Below, in pieces: positions 8,941-17,470 of a stretch of 64,000 bases of DNA. The stretch covers positions 6,882,001 through 6,946,000 of the forward strand of contig CP094668.1 in the NCBI GenBank assembly GCA_022836915.1. The letters run 5' to 3'. Numbering within the stretch: the stretch's first letter is position 1; each line of letters starts with the position of its first letter. The position numbers and the translations under genes were made by a program. The notes under the pieces were generated by a model. That model had not been told where the DNA came from. It did no database searches and saw only the letters and a program-made list of their open reading frames with translations. This stretch comes from Paenibacillus sp. OVF10. Lineage in GTDB: Bacteria > Bacillota > Bacilli > Paenibacillales > Paenibacillaceae.

Positions 8941-8978
8941 AAATAAAAATGTCCCCTCTTCGACCTGAAGAAAGGACA
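8941..8978 (-). terminator. terminator of the arsR-type gene
   Basis: On the minus strand TGTCCTTTCTTC (8967-8978) pairs with GAAGAGGGGACA (8950-8961) across an AGGTC loop and is followed by a T-rich tail. It lies just after the regulator stop. Confidence 0.65.
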
Positions 8979-8982
8979 ACAT

Positions 8983-9306
8983 TTAGGAAGGATCTGTGCT
9001 CGACTGAGCTGCGGCCTGCAATAACGGTTGCAGGAGTCCTGGAAAGCGCGTTTCCAAATCATCGGATCGCAGGGTGAGAAAATGCTGTGTGCCCTGCACT
9101 CTGACCCGAATGACTCCAGCTTCTCGCAGGGTCCGAATGTGATGCGACATCGTTGACTTCACAACAGGTGCATGAAAATGACTGCACGGCTGCTCCCCGC
9201 TTCTCGCTGCTTCGGCAACAATCCCAAGACGGGTCGGGTCGCTTAACGCATACAATACGGAGGAAAGTTCAATATCTGACACCTGTGGATGATGTAAAAT
9301 TTTCAT
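8983..9306 (-). CDS. ArsR/SmtB-type HTH regulator
   Basis: A 107-residue winged-helix repressor: ALSDPTRLGIVAEAA is the first helix pair and VKSTMSHHIRTLREAGVI the recognition helix and wing lead. There are no metal-binding CVC or C-terminal His clusters, so it may sense a drug or redox signal rather than metal. The start is ATG 9306 (MKILHHPQ), given by AAAGGAGA about 10 bases upstream. An upstream in-frame start at 9336 lacks a ribosome site. It is divergent from an MFS efflux gene, with inverted repeats between them, and is the likely repressor of that pump. Confidence 0.85.
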   Translation of the reverse strand: MKILHHPQVSDIELSSVLYALSDPTRLGIVAEAARSGEQPCSHFHAPVVKSTMSHHIRTLREAGVIRVRVQGTQHFLTLRSDDLETRFPGLLQPLLQAAAQSSTDPS

Positions 9307-9371
9307 ACTGTAGTCTCCTTTTATCAGACTATCCATTGTATTTTAACACAGATCCATGATATATTTCTAAT

Positions 9372-9389
9372 GTTCGACACCAATCGAAC
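9372..9389. promoter_or_regulatory. inverted repeat in the ArsR/MFS intergenic region
   Basis: GTTCGA (9372-9377) and TCGAAC (9384-9389) with a 6-base centre. Candidate operator for the ArsR-type regulator, closer to its own gene. Confidence 0.45.
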
Positions 9390-9432
9390 TTTAATGATTT
9401 CGTTATGTAACCCCTGCTGTTAGGCACGGGAT

Positions 9433-9461
9433 TGACATCATACTACATTTTGCAAATGTTA
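9433..9461 (+). promoter_or_regulatory. promoter and operator of the MFS efflux gene
   Basis: A TTGACA -35 box (9433-9438) is followed at 17 bases by a poor -10 (AATGTT). Across this spacer and -10 lies a perfect palindrome ACATTT-TGC-AAATGT (9446-9460). A repressor bound there would cover the -10. Confidence 0.5.
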
Positions 9462-9514
9462 CACACCGTTTCTGAAATGTTGCGAAATACACATCATCAC
9501 TTTAGGAGGTTTTT

Positions 9515-10894
9515 ATGAACAACACCGCAACCGCATCATCAGGGGAACGGACCGGAATACAGGAAGGTTTAATTGTAAGCTTGCTTGGTTTCACCGTTGT
9601 ACTCGTTGTTATGAATACAATGATGTTTAATCTGGCCCTGCCCAAAATTGCAGCCGAATTTATGCTTACATCCGTCGCTTCCTCATGGATTGTTACAGGG
9701 TATTCCATTGTATTTGCCATTTCCTCGATTACGTTCTCACGTCTATCGGATTTCATACCTATTCGTACATTATTCACGACCGGGCTTACGTTACTTGGTG
9801 CGGCATCCGTTCTCGGGTTCTTCAGTAATCATTTCATCATTTTGCTCATTGCACGTCTGATCCAGGCTGCGGGTGCTGCATCAGTTCCGGGGCTCGCCAT
9901 TGTGCTGATTACCCGGTACATTCCACATGATCGCCGGGGTAAATCGATGGCTGTCATCATGTCCGCCAGTTCACTGGGTCTTGGACTTGGTCCCGTCATC
10001 GGCGGAAGTATTACCCAGTTCCTGGGATGGCATGATCTGTTTATCGTTACGGGGTTAACGTTATTCTTGATTCCTGTATTCTTCAAACTGCTTCCGCGGG
10101 AAACAACGCAAAAAGGTTCATTTGACCTGCTGGGTGCCGTGCTTCTTGCCATCGGTACTACGGGTGTACTGTTATTCCTGACTTCCCGTCAGTGGTACAC
10201 GCTTGTTATCGGTGCTGCAGCACTGCTTCTGTTCTGGCTCCGAATTCGGCGCGCGGCAGATCCATTTGTTCAACCTGCTTTGTTCAAAGACAAAAAATAT
10301 ATGATGCTCAGCTCGCTGGGGATTGTATCGTACATCAATAACTTCTCAACGTTGTTCCTGCTGCCGCAAATTTTGGCACATCTATATGGACTGACCCCTG
10401 CTCAATCCGGGCTAGTCATCTTCCCGGGTGCAGTCGTGTCCATGCTGCTGTCCAACCGGATCGGCCGCATGATTGACCGACATGGCAATACGTTGCTTCT
10501 GAAATTTGCACCATGGTTGCTACTTGCTGCTGCCGGATTGTTCGCCTTATTTGCAGACAATAACATCTACGCCATTATGGCTGTTTATGTCCTGCTCAGC
10601 GTTGGCTTCTCTTCCCTAACCACCAGCGTGTCCAATGAATTGTCTGGCAATCTGACCATGGATCAGGTGGGCGCAGGTATGGGACTGTTCCAACTTAGTC
10701 AGTTCTTCAGCGGTGCCTTCAGCGTTGCTGTCACTGGTGTAGCGTTAACTGCGATGCAAAACATGCCGCTATCCTCAGCTTACACTAATATTTTCTGGGG
10801 CATGACTGTGGTCGCAATCGCATCGGTTATTTTCTCTCAGGTGTATCTGAGAATGCAGTCACGGAAAGTCACAGAAACAAGTAACCGGATTTAA
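9515..10894 (+). CDS. MFS drug efflux transporter, TetL-like (DHA2)
   Basis: A 459-residue integral membrane protein with about 14 hydrophobic segments, the size and layout of Bacillus TetL-type proton antiporters. The N-terminal half has the RGKSMAVIMSASSLGLGLGP stretch, including the glycine-rich antiporter motif C. TAGGAGGT at 9504-9511 sets the ATG at 9515. It is divergent from an ArsR-type repressor, suggesting induction by the exported compound. The substrate is unknown. A terminator follows directly, so it is monocistronic. Confidence 0.85.
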   Translation: MNNTATASSGERTGIQEGLIVSLLGFTVVLVVMNTMMFNLALPKIAAEFMLTSVASSWIVTGYSIVFAISSITFSRLSDFIPIRTLFTTGLTLLGAASVLGFFSNHFIILLIARLIQAAGAASVPGLAIVLITRYIPHDRRGKSMAVIMSASSLGLGLGPVIGGSITQFLGWHDLFIVTGLTLFLIPVFFKLLPRETTQKGSFDLLGAVLLAIGTTGVLLFLTSRQWYTLVIGAAALLLFWLRIRRAADPFVQPALFKDKKYMMLSSLGIVSYINNFSTLFLLPQILAHLYGLTPAQSGLVIFPGAVVSMLLSNRIGRMIDRHGNTLLLKFAPWLLLAAAGLFALFADNNIYAIMAVYVLLSVGFSSLTTSVSNELSGNLTMDQVGAGMGLFQLSQFFSGAFSVAVTGVALTAMQNMPLSSAYTNIFWGMTVVAIASVIFSQVYLRMQSRKVTETSNRI

Positions 10895-10913
10895 CATTAT
10901 ATTTAAGCAAAAG

Positions 10914-10954
10914 AAGTCAGGAAGGGACCCTCGGGTTCTGAACCTGGCTTTTTT
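10914..10954 (+). terminator. terminator after the MFS gene
   Basis: AGTCAGG pairs with CCTGGCT around an inner GACCC/GGGTTC stem, followed by TTTTTT. Confidence 0.7.
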
Positions 10955-11007
10955 CTATCCCATTTTTCTGTGCATGTGTCAGCTGCCCTCTCCCACAAAC
11001 ACAAAAC

Positions 11008-11043
11008 AGCCCCAAGAATGCGTTCATCACGCTCCTCGGGGCT
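11008..11043 (-). terminator. terminator after the SnoaL-like gene
   Basis: AGCCCC..GAGCG-type arms (11008-11013 with 11038-11043) form a long stem. On the minus strand a T-rich tail (GTTTTGTGTTTG) follows. Confidence 0.65.
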
Positions 11044-11090
11044 ATTATTTTACGGTTGATCAACTTCTATATTCTTCTACACTGATTATA

Positions 11091-11540
11091 CTATTCAAAC
11101 AGGTCCAAACGAAGACGTTTCAGACTTGTATGTTTGATGTACCACTGGCCGTCGATTTTGACAAAAGTCTCGTGGTAGTGCCCAAATCCGTGGAAGGATT
11201 TGTTCTCATTGCCCTCCGGGAACGTGACCCAATCTTCCATTGGGGAGATGACCTTTGCTTCGTTCTCAGATACAAATTCAACTTCGGCGCTATGAACATG
11301 ATGCACAGTTACGGCAACATCCACAAGATCACGGAATACTTGTACGATCGTATCACGGCCTGTTAATACCGGAATTGGATTGCCCTCTGTGCTGAAATCG
11401 GCCACTGCATCCGGAGCAAACACATCACCCAAGGTATCCCACTGCTTCGTATCAATATAGCGGCAATAACGCGCCTTGGTGTTCCGAATGTTTTCCAGCG
11501 CGAGCAATTGTTCCAGTCCTGTGATCGTTGATTGGCTCAT
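11091..11540 (-). CDS. SnoaL-like / NTF2-fold protein
   Basis: A 149-residue single-domain protein of the SnoaL_4 (NTF2-like) superfamily. The N-terminal helix EQLLALENIRNTKARYCRYID and the strand signature FHGFGHYHETFVKIDGQWYI are typical. Members bind small hydrophobic molecules or act as cyclases, isomerases and hydroxylating-dioxygenase-like small subunits; no reaction can be assigned. The ATG at 11540 has GGAGGGACAAC just upstream. Tail-to-tail with the MFS gene and monocistronic. Confidence 0.8.
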   Translation of the reverse strand: MSQSTITGLEQLLALENIRNTKARYCRYIDTKQWDTLGDVFAPDAVADFSTEGNPIPVLTGRDTIVQVFRDLVDVAVTVHHVHSAEVEFVSENEAKVISPMEDWVTFPEGNENKSFHGFGHYHETFVKIDGQWYIKHTSLKRLRLDLFE

Positions 11541-11650
11541 GTGTTGTCCCTCCAGAGATGTAAAATGTGATGTAAGATTAGGATCATGTATGTATGCATA
11601 CTATACCTTCCTTATTGTACCATTCGCCTTCTATTAGGTACAACGATACA

Positions 11651-11690
11651 AAAAAATCTTTCCTTACCTCTCGCGAGGTTGGGGAAAGAT
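11651..11690 (-). terminator. terminator after the Rrf2 gene
   Basis: ATCTTTCC and GGAAAGAT arms enclose an inner ACCTC-TCGC-GAGGT hairpin. On the minus strand it is followed by seven T. 11541-11650 otherwise holds a GTATGCATAC palindrome (~11591-11600) and no gene. Confidence 0.75.
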
Positions 11691-11705
11691 CACTTCTAGT
11701 GCAAG

Positions 11706-12113
11706 TTACAGGGAATGTGCACCCTTCATCTGGGAAGCCAGTTCTGACATTTTTTTATTGTTCAAAAAACTTTCCATCTCTTCTTCCGCCTGCACCATCA
11801 CCTGCTGGATCAAACAGCCTGCGTTATGATTCTGGGAACATTCGAACAGGGACGCCTGACCTTCAATCGCATGAATGATCTCCAGGAAAGAAGGGTCCGG
11901 ATTTTTACGACTAAGTCGGTAGCCACCATTGGCACCAGAAGTAGATTCAATCATGCCCGCCTTAACCAATTTGGTCAAAATTTTGGACAGGTAGGTTGGT
12001 GATACCTTCTGCAATTCTGCAAGTTGGTGTACACTAACCAGCTGCTCAGGGGCAGTACTTACAAGATGAAGCATCGTATGCAAAGCATAATTTGTCGCTT
12101 TTGAATATTTCAT
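11706..12113 (-). CDS. Rrf2-family transcriptional regulator
   Basis: A 135-residue Rrf2 winged-helix protein: ATNYALHTMLHL start, recognition helix VSPTYLSKILTKLVKAG, and wing GANGGYRLSR. Two cysteines (C-x8-C, in ECSQNHNAGC) sit in the region where NsrR/IscR carry their Fe-S ligands, but the usual third Cys is missing, so a cluster is uncertain. It lies upstream of the SnoaL-like gene on the same strand, but a terminator separates them. A TATAAT -10 is at 12125-12130 (minus strand). Target genes unknown. Confidence 0.85.
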   Translation of the reverse strand: MKYSKATNYALHTMLHLVSTAPEQLVSVHQLAELQKVSPTYLSKILTKLVKAGMIESTSGANGGYRLSRKNPDPSFLEIIHAIEGQASLFECSQNHNAGCLIQQVMVQAEEEMESFLNNKKMSELASQMKGAHSL

Positions 12114-12219
12114 GAGGGCACCTCATTATACACGGATTTAATTTATCCATAATAGACTTGATTGAGCTCTCTGTCAAACCACTATACCTAAAGCGCTGAC
12201 AACATCGAATGGATACGGG

Positions 12220-13059
12220 TTAATTGTGATACAATCCGCGGTAATCCGTAGGTGTCATCCCCTCATGCGCCATGAACTGGCGGTTAAAATAACTGGCATT
12301 GGGATACCCCGCTTCCTCCGCTATTTGTCCAATGTTGGCCGTAGGCCGTTCGAGTAACCATTGCTTCGCCATCTGTAATCGTGAACGAGTGATAAATTCC
12401 ATAGGCGTCATCTCCACAGCACTCTTGAACATTTTGCAAAAGTAATACGAACTCACACCTGCGAGATCCGCCCAGTCCTGTAACAGGAAAGGTTGACAGG
12501 CCTCTTGCTGCATCTGTGGAAGAAGTGCAAGAACCCGACTCTCCGCCTTACTTGTGGTACGTGTACTCTTTAAAGGTACTGCATGCTGCACGAACTCGGC
12601 GAGTACGGCATAGGTCAGTGTGGATAGCTGAGCCGGACGCAGCATGGTGTTCTGTTCCGCTTCAGTGAGCAAGGCCAGATGAGCCTCTTCCCAAGAGCTG
12701 CGTTGCCGCAGTGTCCATAATAGATTGCGATGTAACCCCCGCTCGATCATATAATCATGCAGACGTTCACCGTAAAAATGAACCCATCGTACATCCCACG
12801 GATCATCTTCACTACTATAATAATGCTGTCGCTGCTGCGGGAAATATAGAACCGCCTGACCTGCACGAAGTTCATGCTCCACCCCGTCCACTTCCACATA
12901 TCCCTTGCCCGAAGCGACGTAGTGAATATTAAAGTTGTTCAGTGCACCTGCCTCCCGTAAGACGGAATGCTGGACGTGGTCCATATAATGTCCAACGGAC
13001 TCGGGATAACAAAAATATGGAATATCCTGCAGGGTAAGCAATACGGTTTGTCTCATCAT
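12220..13059 (-). CDS. AraC-family regulator of the adjacent dehydrogenase operon
   Basis: A 279-residue AraC/XylS protein. The N-terminal cupin sensing domain (residues ~40-90: GKGYVEVDGVEHELRAGQAV) precedes two helix-turn-helix motifs, WADLAGVSSYYFCKMFK and IAEEAGYPNASYFNRQF, near the C-terminus. AAGGAGA lies about 11 bases before the ATG at 13059. It is divergent from the Gfo/Idh/MocA and aldo/keto reductase genes and is their likely activator, responding to a sugar or sugar derivative. Confidence 0.9.
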   Translation of the reverse strand: MMRQTVLLTLQDIPYFCYPESVGHYMDHVQHSVLREAGALNNFNIHYVASGKGYVEVDGVEHELRAGQAVLYFPQQRQHYYSSEDDPWDVRWVHFYGERLHDYMIERGLHRNLLWTLRQRSSWEEAHLALLTEAEQNTMLRPAQLSTLTYAVLAEFVQHAVPLKSTRTTSKAESRVLALLPQMQQEACQPFLLQDWADLAGVSSYYFCKMFKSAVEMTPMEFITRSRLQMAKQWLLERPTANIGQIAEEAGYPNASYFNRQFMAHEGMTPTDYRGLYHN

Positions 13060-13177
13060 AGCCGGTTCTCCTTGATCAACAATATTGTGTTAACTAACCT
13101 CAATATATTATCATTTTAATTCATTGGTCTATTCTTTATAATCACAATATACATTTATGCACAGGAGGATACAACAC

Positions 13178-14182
13178 ATGAATTCAGTTCAAAAATTGCG
13201 TTGGGGCATTCTTGGTAGCGCTAGCATTGCTGTGGAATCCGTCATTCCAGGCCTGCAGCAATCCGAGTTGAATGAAGTAACCGCGATTGCCAGTCGAGAC
13301 GAAGATAAAGCCAAACAGACGGCCGAACAACTTGGGATCGACAAGGCTTATGGCAGTTATGAAGCTTTGCTCGCTGATGATTCTATTGATGCCGTATATA
13401 TCCCACTGCCAAATCATCTGCATCGGGAATGGACGATCCGGGCTGCTGAAGCAGGCAAACATATTTTGTGCGAAAAACCACTGGCTCTGACAGAGCAGGA
13501 AGCTCAGGAGATGGTTCTGGCTTGTGCAGATGCAGGTGTACATCTGGCTGAAGCATTCATGTACCGCCATCATCCACGTTATGAGCAGATCAGGGATATC
13601 ATTGCCAGCGGTGAGATTGGTGAGATTCGTGGTATGCACAGCACATTTTCATTTAATAACTCCAATGCATCCGGCAATGTCCGCTTTCGGAAAGAGTGGG
13701 GTGGAGGTGCACTGTATGATATCGGATGTTATTCCATCAGCGTAGCACGTCTGCTACTTGGTCAAGAACCAAGTGCCGTTACCGTGATTGGCATGTTCTC
13801 TCCACAGCATGATCAGGTCGATATGATGGCTTCCGGACTGCTGGAGTTCGATAATCACGTTGGCGTGACGTTTGACAGCAGCATGTGGGCAGCCTTCCGC
13901 AACACGCTGGAGGTATTGGGATCCGACGGGATTATAGAAGTCCCTTCCGCATTTATCAGCGGACAGGACCGCAGTTCCAACTTCTATGTAACGGCTGGTG
14001 GTGAACGCAGAGAGATTGAAGTCCCGCAAGTGAACCACTACTCATTGCAGGGAGATGATATGGCACGTGCTGTACTTCAGGGCAAGGATCTGCGCTTCGC
14101 CCCTTCCGATGCAGTAGCTAATATGAAAGTACTGGAAGCTTGCCTTCGTTCAGCGGAAGAACGTACACGAATTACACTATAA
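13178..14182 (+). CDS. Gfo/Idh/MocA-family oxidoreductase
   Basis: NAD(P)-dependent sugar or cyclitol dehydrogenase, 334 residues. A Rossmann nucleotide site opens the protein (WGILGSASIAVESVIPGL). The catalytic EKP motif lies in EKPLALTEQEA near residue 95, and the C-terminal GFO_IDH_MocA_C domain has GGGALYDIGCYSI. The start ATG 13178 is set by AGGAGG at 13163-13168; the in-frame ATG further upstream lacks a ribosome site. It forms an operon with the aldo/keto reductase and is divergent from an AraC regulator. Substrate not determinable. A TATAAT at 13137-13142 is the likely -10 without a clear -35, as for an activated promoter. Confidence 0.9.
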   Translation: MNSVQKLRWGILGSASIAVESVIPGLQQSELNEVTAIASRDEDKAKQTAEQLGIDKAYGSYEALLADDSIDAVYIPLPNHLHREWTIRAAEAGKHILCEKPLALTEQEAQEMVLACADAGVHLAEAFMYRHHPRYEQIRDIIASGEIGEIRGMHSTFSFNNSNASGNVRFRKEWGGGALYDIGCYSISVARLLLGQEPSAVTVIGMFSPQHDQVDMMASGLLEFDNHVGVTFDSSMWAAFRNTLEVLGSDGIIEVPSAFISGQDRSSNFYVTAGGERREIEVPQVNHYSLQGDDMARAVLQGKDLRFAPSDAVANMKVLEACLRSAEERTRITL

Positions 14183-14202
14183 TTGAGAGGATGAACTGAC
14201 TT

Positions 14203-15150
14203 ATGGAATATATCGAAATTGCTGGTGCAGGTAAACGTGTCTCCAGATTGATTAAAGGAACCGATTATTTCGTGCATAATGCCTACGATAAAGCAGCTAC
14301 GAACATGGATGCTTTTCTGTCGATTGGCGGTAACACCGTAGATACAGCACATATCTATTGTGGTGGACAGAGTGAAGAAGTCCTTGGTCGTTACATGAAA
14401 GAACGTGGTAACCGCGACCAGATCGTCATTCTCACCAAAGGCGCGCATCATGACCAGAATGGACCACGTGTGAACGCTGATGCCATCCGCAGTGACTTGA
14501 TGGAAAGTCTGGAGCGTCTTCAGACAGATCACGTAGAGATGTATGCCCTGCACCGGGATGATCCCAATACCCCTGTCAGTGTCATTCTTGAAGCATTAAA
14601 CGAACATATTGAATCCGGTAAAATCGGCGCAATTGGCGCCTCCAACTGGACTTGGCAGCGACTCGAGGAAGCCAATGCGTACGCTGCGGCAAACGGCTTG
14701 AAGGGCTTCACATTCAGCAGTCCAAATCTCAGTCTCGCCAAAGCAAACGAACCTTTCTGGGAAGGTTGTGTGTCAGCAGATGCAGAGACGCTGGCATGGC
14801 ATGACCAAACCAAGCTGCCCTTGCTATCCTGGTCCTCTCAAGCGCGTGGTTTCTTCACTGGACGATTCACACCTGAAGTTCGGGATAACGAAGACCTGGT
14901 GCGTGTATTCTACAGTGATGGCAACTGGGAACGGTTGCGCCGGGCTGAACAATTGGCTAATTCGAAGAAAACATCACCTATTCAGATTGCACTCGCTTAT
15001 GTATTGAATCAAACGTTCCCAACCTGTGCCCTGATCGGTGCCCAGAATCAGGCGGAGCTGCTGTCCTGTGACGAAGGTTCCCGCATCACGCTGACTCCTG
15101 CTGAAATAACATGGCTGGATCTGGGCAGTGATGTACCGGCTGGCATCTAA
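14203..15150 (+). CDS. aldo/keto reductase
   Basis: TIM-barrel NADPH-dependent oxidoreductase, 315 residues. The catalytic tetrad is visible: Asp in VDTAHIY, Tyr in the same motif, Lys in ILTKGAHH and His in ALHRDD. The GIGASNW-like barrel strand (AIGASNWTW) and a C-terminal cofactor segment (CALIGAQNQAEL) follow. The gene begins 20 bases after the dehydrogenase stop, with GAGAGGATGAACTG as ribosome site. Together they may oxidise and reduce the same sugar at different positions. A terminator follows. Confidence 0.88.
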   Translation: MEYIEIAGAGKRVSRLIKGTDYFVHNAYDKAATNMDAFLSIGGNTVDTAHIYCGGQSEEVLGRYMKERGNRDQIVILTKGAHHDQNGPRVNADAIRSDLMESLERLQTDHVEMYALHRDDPNTPVSVILEALNEHIESGKIGAIGASNWTWQRLEEANAYAAANGLKGFTFSSPNLSLAKANEPFWEGCVSADAETLAWHDQTKLPLLSWSSQARGFFTGRFTPEVRDNEDLVRVFYSDGNWERLRRAEQLANSKKTSPIQIALAYVLNQTFPTCALIGAQNQAELLSCDEGSRITLTPAEITWLDLGSDVPAGI

Positions 15151-15192
15151 AGAAAGTTAATCATTATATCATTAATTTTAATGACTCTAAGG

Positions 15193-15230
15193 GGCTGATA
15201 TTACGCGGTAGCGCATAATATCAGCCTTTT
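15193..15230 (+). terminator. terminator of the dehydrogenase/reductase operon
   Basis: GGCTGATATTA.GC and GC..TAATATCAGCC arms around GGTA, followed by TTTTC. Confidence 0.8.
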
Positions 15231-15317
15231 CTGTTATGCAAAAGCGATCCACTATTGTAAACCCTATTGCACAATTACCGTATCCCTGTTCACGTTCCCC
15301 CCACTTGCCCGGGAACA

Positions 15318-15365
15318 AATAAAGAAGGACTTACCCCAGAACACTTCTCTGAAGATAAGTCCCTT
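15318..15365 (-). terminator. terminator of the isomerase/dehydrogenase operon
   Basis: GGACTTA..CCAGA (15327 on) pairs with TCTG..TAAGTCC (to 15362). On the minus strand TTCTTTATTTG follows. Confidence 0.6.
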
Positions 15366-15420
15366 ATATCATAGATTAAGCCATATAGAATGTTAGAAAT
15401 TGCACTGTCATTCGTATGGA

Positions 15421-16440
15421 TTACAGTTTAACGATCTGACCTGTTTTCTCGGATTCGAATGCTGCCAAGATCACTTGCAGGGAACGCAACCCCTCTTCTC
15501 CGGAAATCGCTGGAGGGGTTTGAGTTACAATTGACTCTACAAATGCGTCAATTACACCACTCGGCACTTGTTTCTCGTTGGTAGCCATGGCACCAACTTT
15601 GTACGTCTCAACTGTGCCATTGGTCAGTTCAACGATAACTTCATCGCCTTCAACTGTTCCGATCTTCATGACACCATTCTCGCACCACAGAACAGTACTG
15701 TTGTCTCCAGCTCTGTATTGTGTCCAGCTCGCTACCAGCGTTCCGATCGCTCCGCTCTTCATGCGCAGCAAACAAGTTGCGTTATCGTCAACCTGAGTAC
15801 CTTCCTTGTGCAGTGTGCTGATAAAACCAGCCACTTCAGATACTTCATCATTCAGCAAGTAACGGATAAAGTCTGATTTGTGCACGCCCAGGTCACCCAT
15901 AGCGCCCATAATAGCTTCTTCTTTACGGAAGAACCAACTTTCAGCTCCGTCCACACTCCATCCTTCCGGACCTGGGTGACCGAATGATGTACGGAAATTC
16001 AGAACTTTTCCAAGTCTGCCGGAGTCGAGAATTTCTTTTGCTTTTACGTGAGGAGGCATCAAGCGCTGGTTGTGTCCAACCATCAGATACACGCCATTTT
16101 TCTTGGCAGCTTCGATCATTTGCTCGCCTTCTTCAGTGGATACTGCCATTGGTTTCTCAACCAATACATGCTTGCCTGCATTTGCAGCAGCAATCGCCAT
16201 TGGGGCATGCAGATAGTTCGGTGTACACACACTAACGGCATCCACCGTTTCGTTTGCAAGCAATTCCTCGTAATTGGAATACGCTTTACCGCCGTAAGTC
16301 TCGGCCATCTTCTCCGCACGCTCCACAATCGGATCGGCAAAAGCGACAAGTTCTACGTTCTCATTGGCAACGTACTCTGGAATATGTCTGCGCTCGGCAA
16401 TGGCTCCACAGCCGAATACAGCAACTTTAATTTTACTCAT
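15421..16440 (-). CDS. Gfo/Idh/MocA-family oxidoreductase
   Basis: A 339-residue sugar/cyclitol dehydrogenase. The Rossmann site AVFGCGAIAERRHIP is at the N-terminus, the catalytic Lys lies in VEKPMAVST (~residue 95), and the C-terminal domain contains GDLGVHKSDFIRYL. Of two near ATGs, 16440 (MSKIKV) is about 10 bases from GGAG and fits better than 16446. It lies 55 bases downstream of a sugar isomerase gene on the same strand. The pair is typical of inositol-like or keto-sugar catabolism. Expression probably depends on the divergent AraC gene beyond the isomerase. Confidence 0.9.
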   Translation of the reverse strand: MSKIKVAVFGCGAIAERRHIPEYVANENVELVAFADPIVERAEKMAETYGGKAYSNYEELLANETVDAVSVCTPNYLHAPMAIAAANAGKHVLVEKPMAVSTEEGEQMIEAAKKNGVYLMVGHNQRLMPPHVKAKEILDSGRLGKVLNFRTSFGHPGPEGWSVDGAESWFFRKEEAIMGAMGDLGVHKSDFIRYLLNDEVSEVAGFISTLHKEGTQVDDNATCLLRMKSGAIGTLVASWTQYRAGDNSTVLWCENGVMKIGTVEGDEVIVELTNGTVETYKVGAMATNEKQVPSGVIDAFVESIVTQTPPAISGEEGLRSLQVILAAFESEKTGQIVKL

Positions 16441-16495
16441 GTACATAAGTCTCCTTTGACAAATAGATTAGCATTTTTCATGGTTCGATGGCCCA

Positions 16496-17272
16496 TTAGA
16501 ATTGGTTCAGGTAGTTTTCTTTCAACCAGTTGTAGCTGTTGGATACGCTCTCAAGCGGAGGGTTCTGACATACGTCTTGTTCCACGATCAGCCATTCTAC
16601 ACCTGCATTCGTAGCGCCTTCAATAACAGCTGGCAGGTCAACCGAACCTTGTCCCAATTCCAGTGTTTTCATCTGGCCCTGTTCGTCTTTGCTGAAGTCC
16701 TTCAGATGAAGCAGCGGCAAGCGACCCGCATATTTATTAATATACTCGATCGGATTTTGTCCCGCAAATTGTACCCAACATACGTCCATTTCCACTTTTA
16801 CCGCTTCCGGTGATGTTTGAGCGAACATGGCATCAAAGGCATTGGCATCGCCAACCTGGCCGTGGAATTCAAAGTCATGGTTATGGTATCCGAAGATCAA
16901 TCCTTGTTTCGCTGCTTCAGCTCCATATTGTTGTAACTCAGCGAATAGCTTGGTCCAACCTTCTGCATTCTCAGGACGATCTTCTGGCATCAGGTAAGGA
17001 CAAATGATATATTGTGCACCAATTGTTTTCAGGTAATCGATTTGTTTTTGCAAGTCTTCGCGCATCGCATGTAGTGAAACGTGGCTGCTGAATCCTTTCA
17101 GTCCAAGTTCATCTAGTAGCGCTTTCATTTCCTCAGCTGGAATATCACCATATCCGGCAAACTCCACACCTTCATATCCAAGGGCCGCTACCTTACGCAA
17201 CGTACCACGAAAATCTGCTGCAGTTTCATCACGGAGTGTAAACAATTGCAAACCAATATTAAGTTTTTTCAT
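16496..17272 (-). CDS. sugar phosphate isomerase/epimerase (xylose-isomerase-like TIM barrel)
   Basis: A 258-residue AP-endonuclease-2-fold protein (IolE/IolI/YcjR relatives) that would isomerise or epimerise a keto-sugar. It opens with GLQLFTLRDE. The putative metal ligands sit in YHNHDFEF, EMDVCW, LLHLKDF and the late IVEQD strand. AGAGGTG precedes the ATG at 17272. First gene of the operon with the downstream Gfo/Idh/MocA dehydrogenase, and divergent from an AraC regulator. IolE-type dehydratase and 3-keto-glucoside enzymes are alternatives. Confidence 0.88.
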   Translation of the reverse strand: MKKLNIGLQLFTLRDETAADFRGTLRKVAALGYEGVEFAGYGDIPAEEMKALLDELGLKGFSSHVSLHAMREDLQKQIDYLKTIGAQYIICPYLMPEDRPENAEGWTKLFAELQQYGAEAAKQGLIFGYHNHDFEFHGQVGDANAFDAMFAQTSPEAVKVEMDVCWVQFAGQNPIEYINKYAGRLPLLHLKDFSKDEQGQMKTLELGQGSVDLPAVIEGATNAGVEWLIVEQDVCQNPPLESVSNSYNWLKENYLNQF

Positions 17273-17470
17273 GTAGGATACACCTCTGTTCTCAAATTTG
17301 CTTTCATTGCTCTATCTGGTATCATCCTAACGCAAAACAGGCTAGAATGAACATATACAATATAGTCAGAACATGAACTATCTGATCAAATTTTATTTCC
17401 ATCATTTTGCATCTATTGAATGTAGCCCATTTGAATGCATGCAGGATGTACATATTGGGGGATTTTATCT

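Noticed and set aside
10974..11366. Plus-strand open frame opposite the SnoaL-like gene
   Set aside because: Antisense to a gene with clear family motifs and starts within a terminator.
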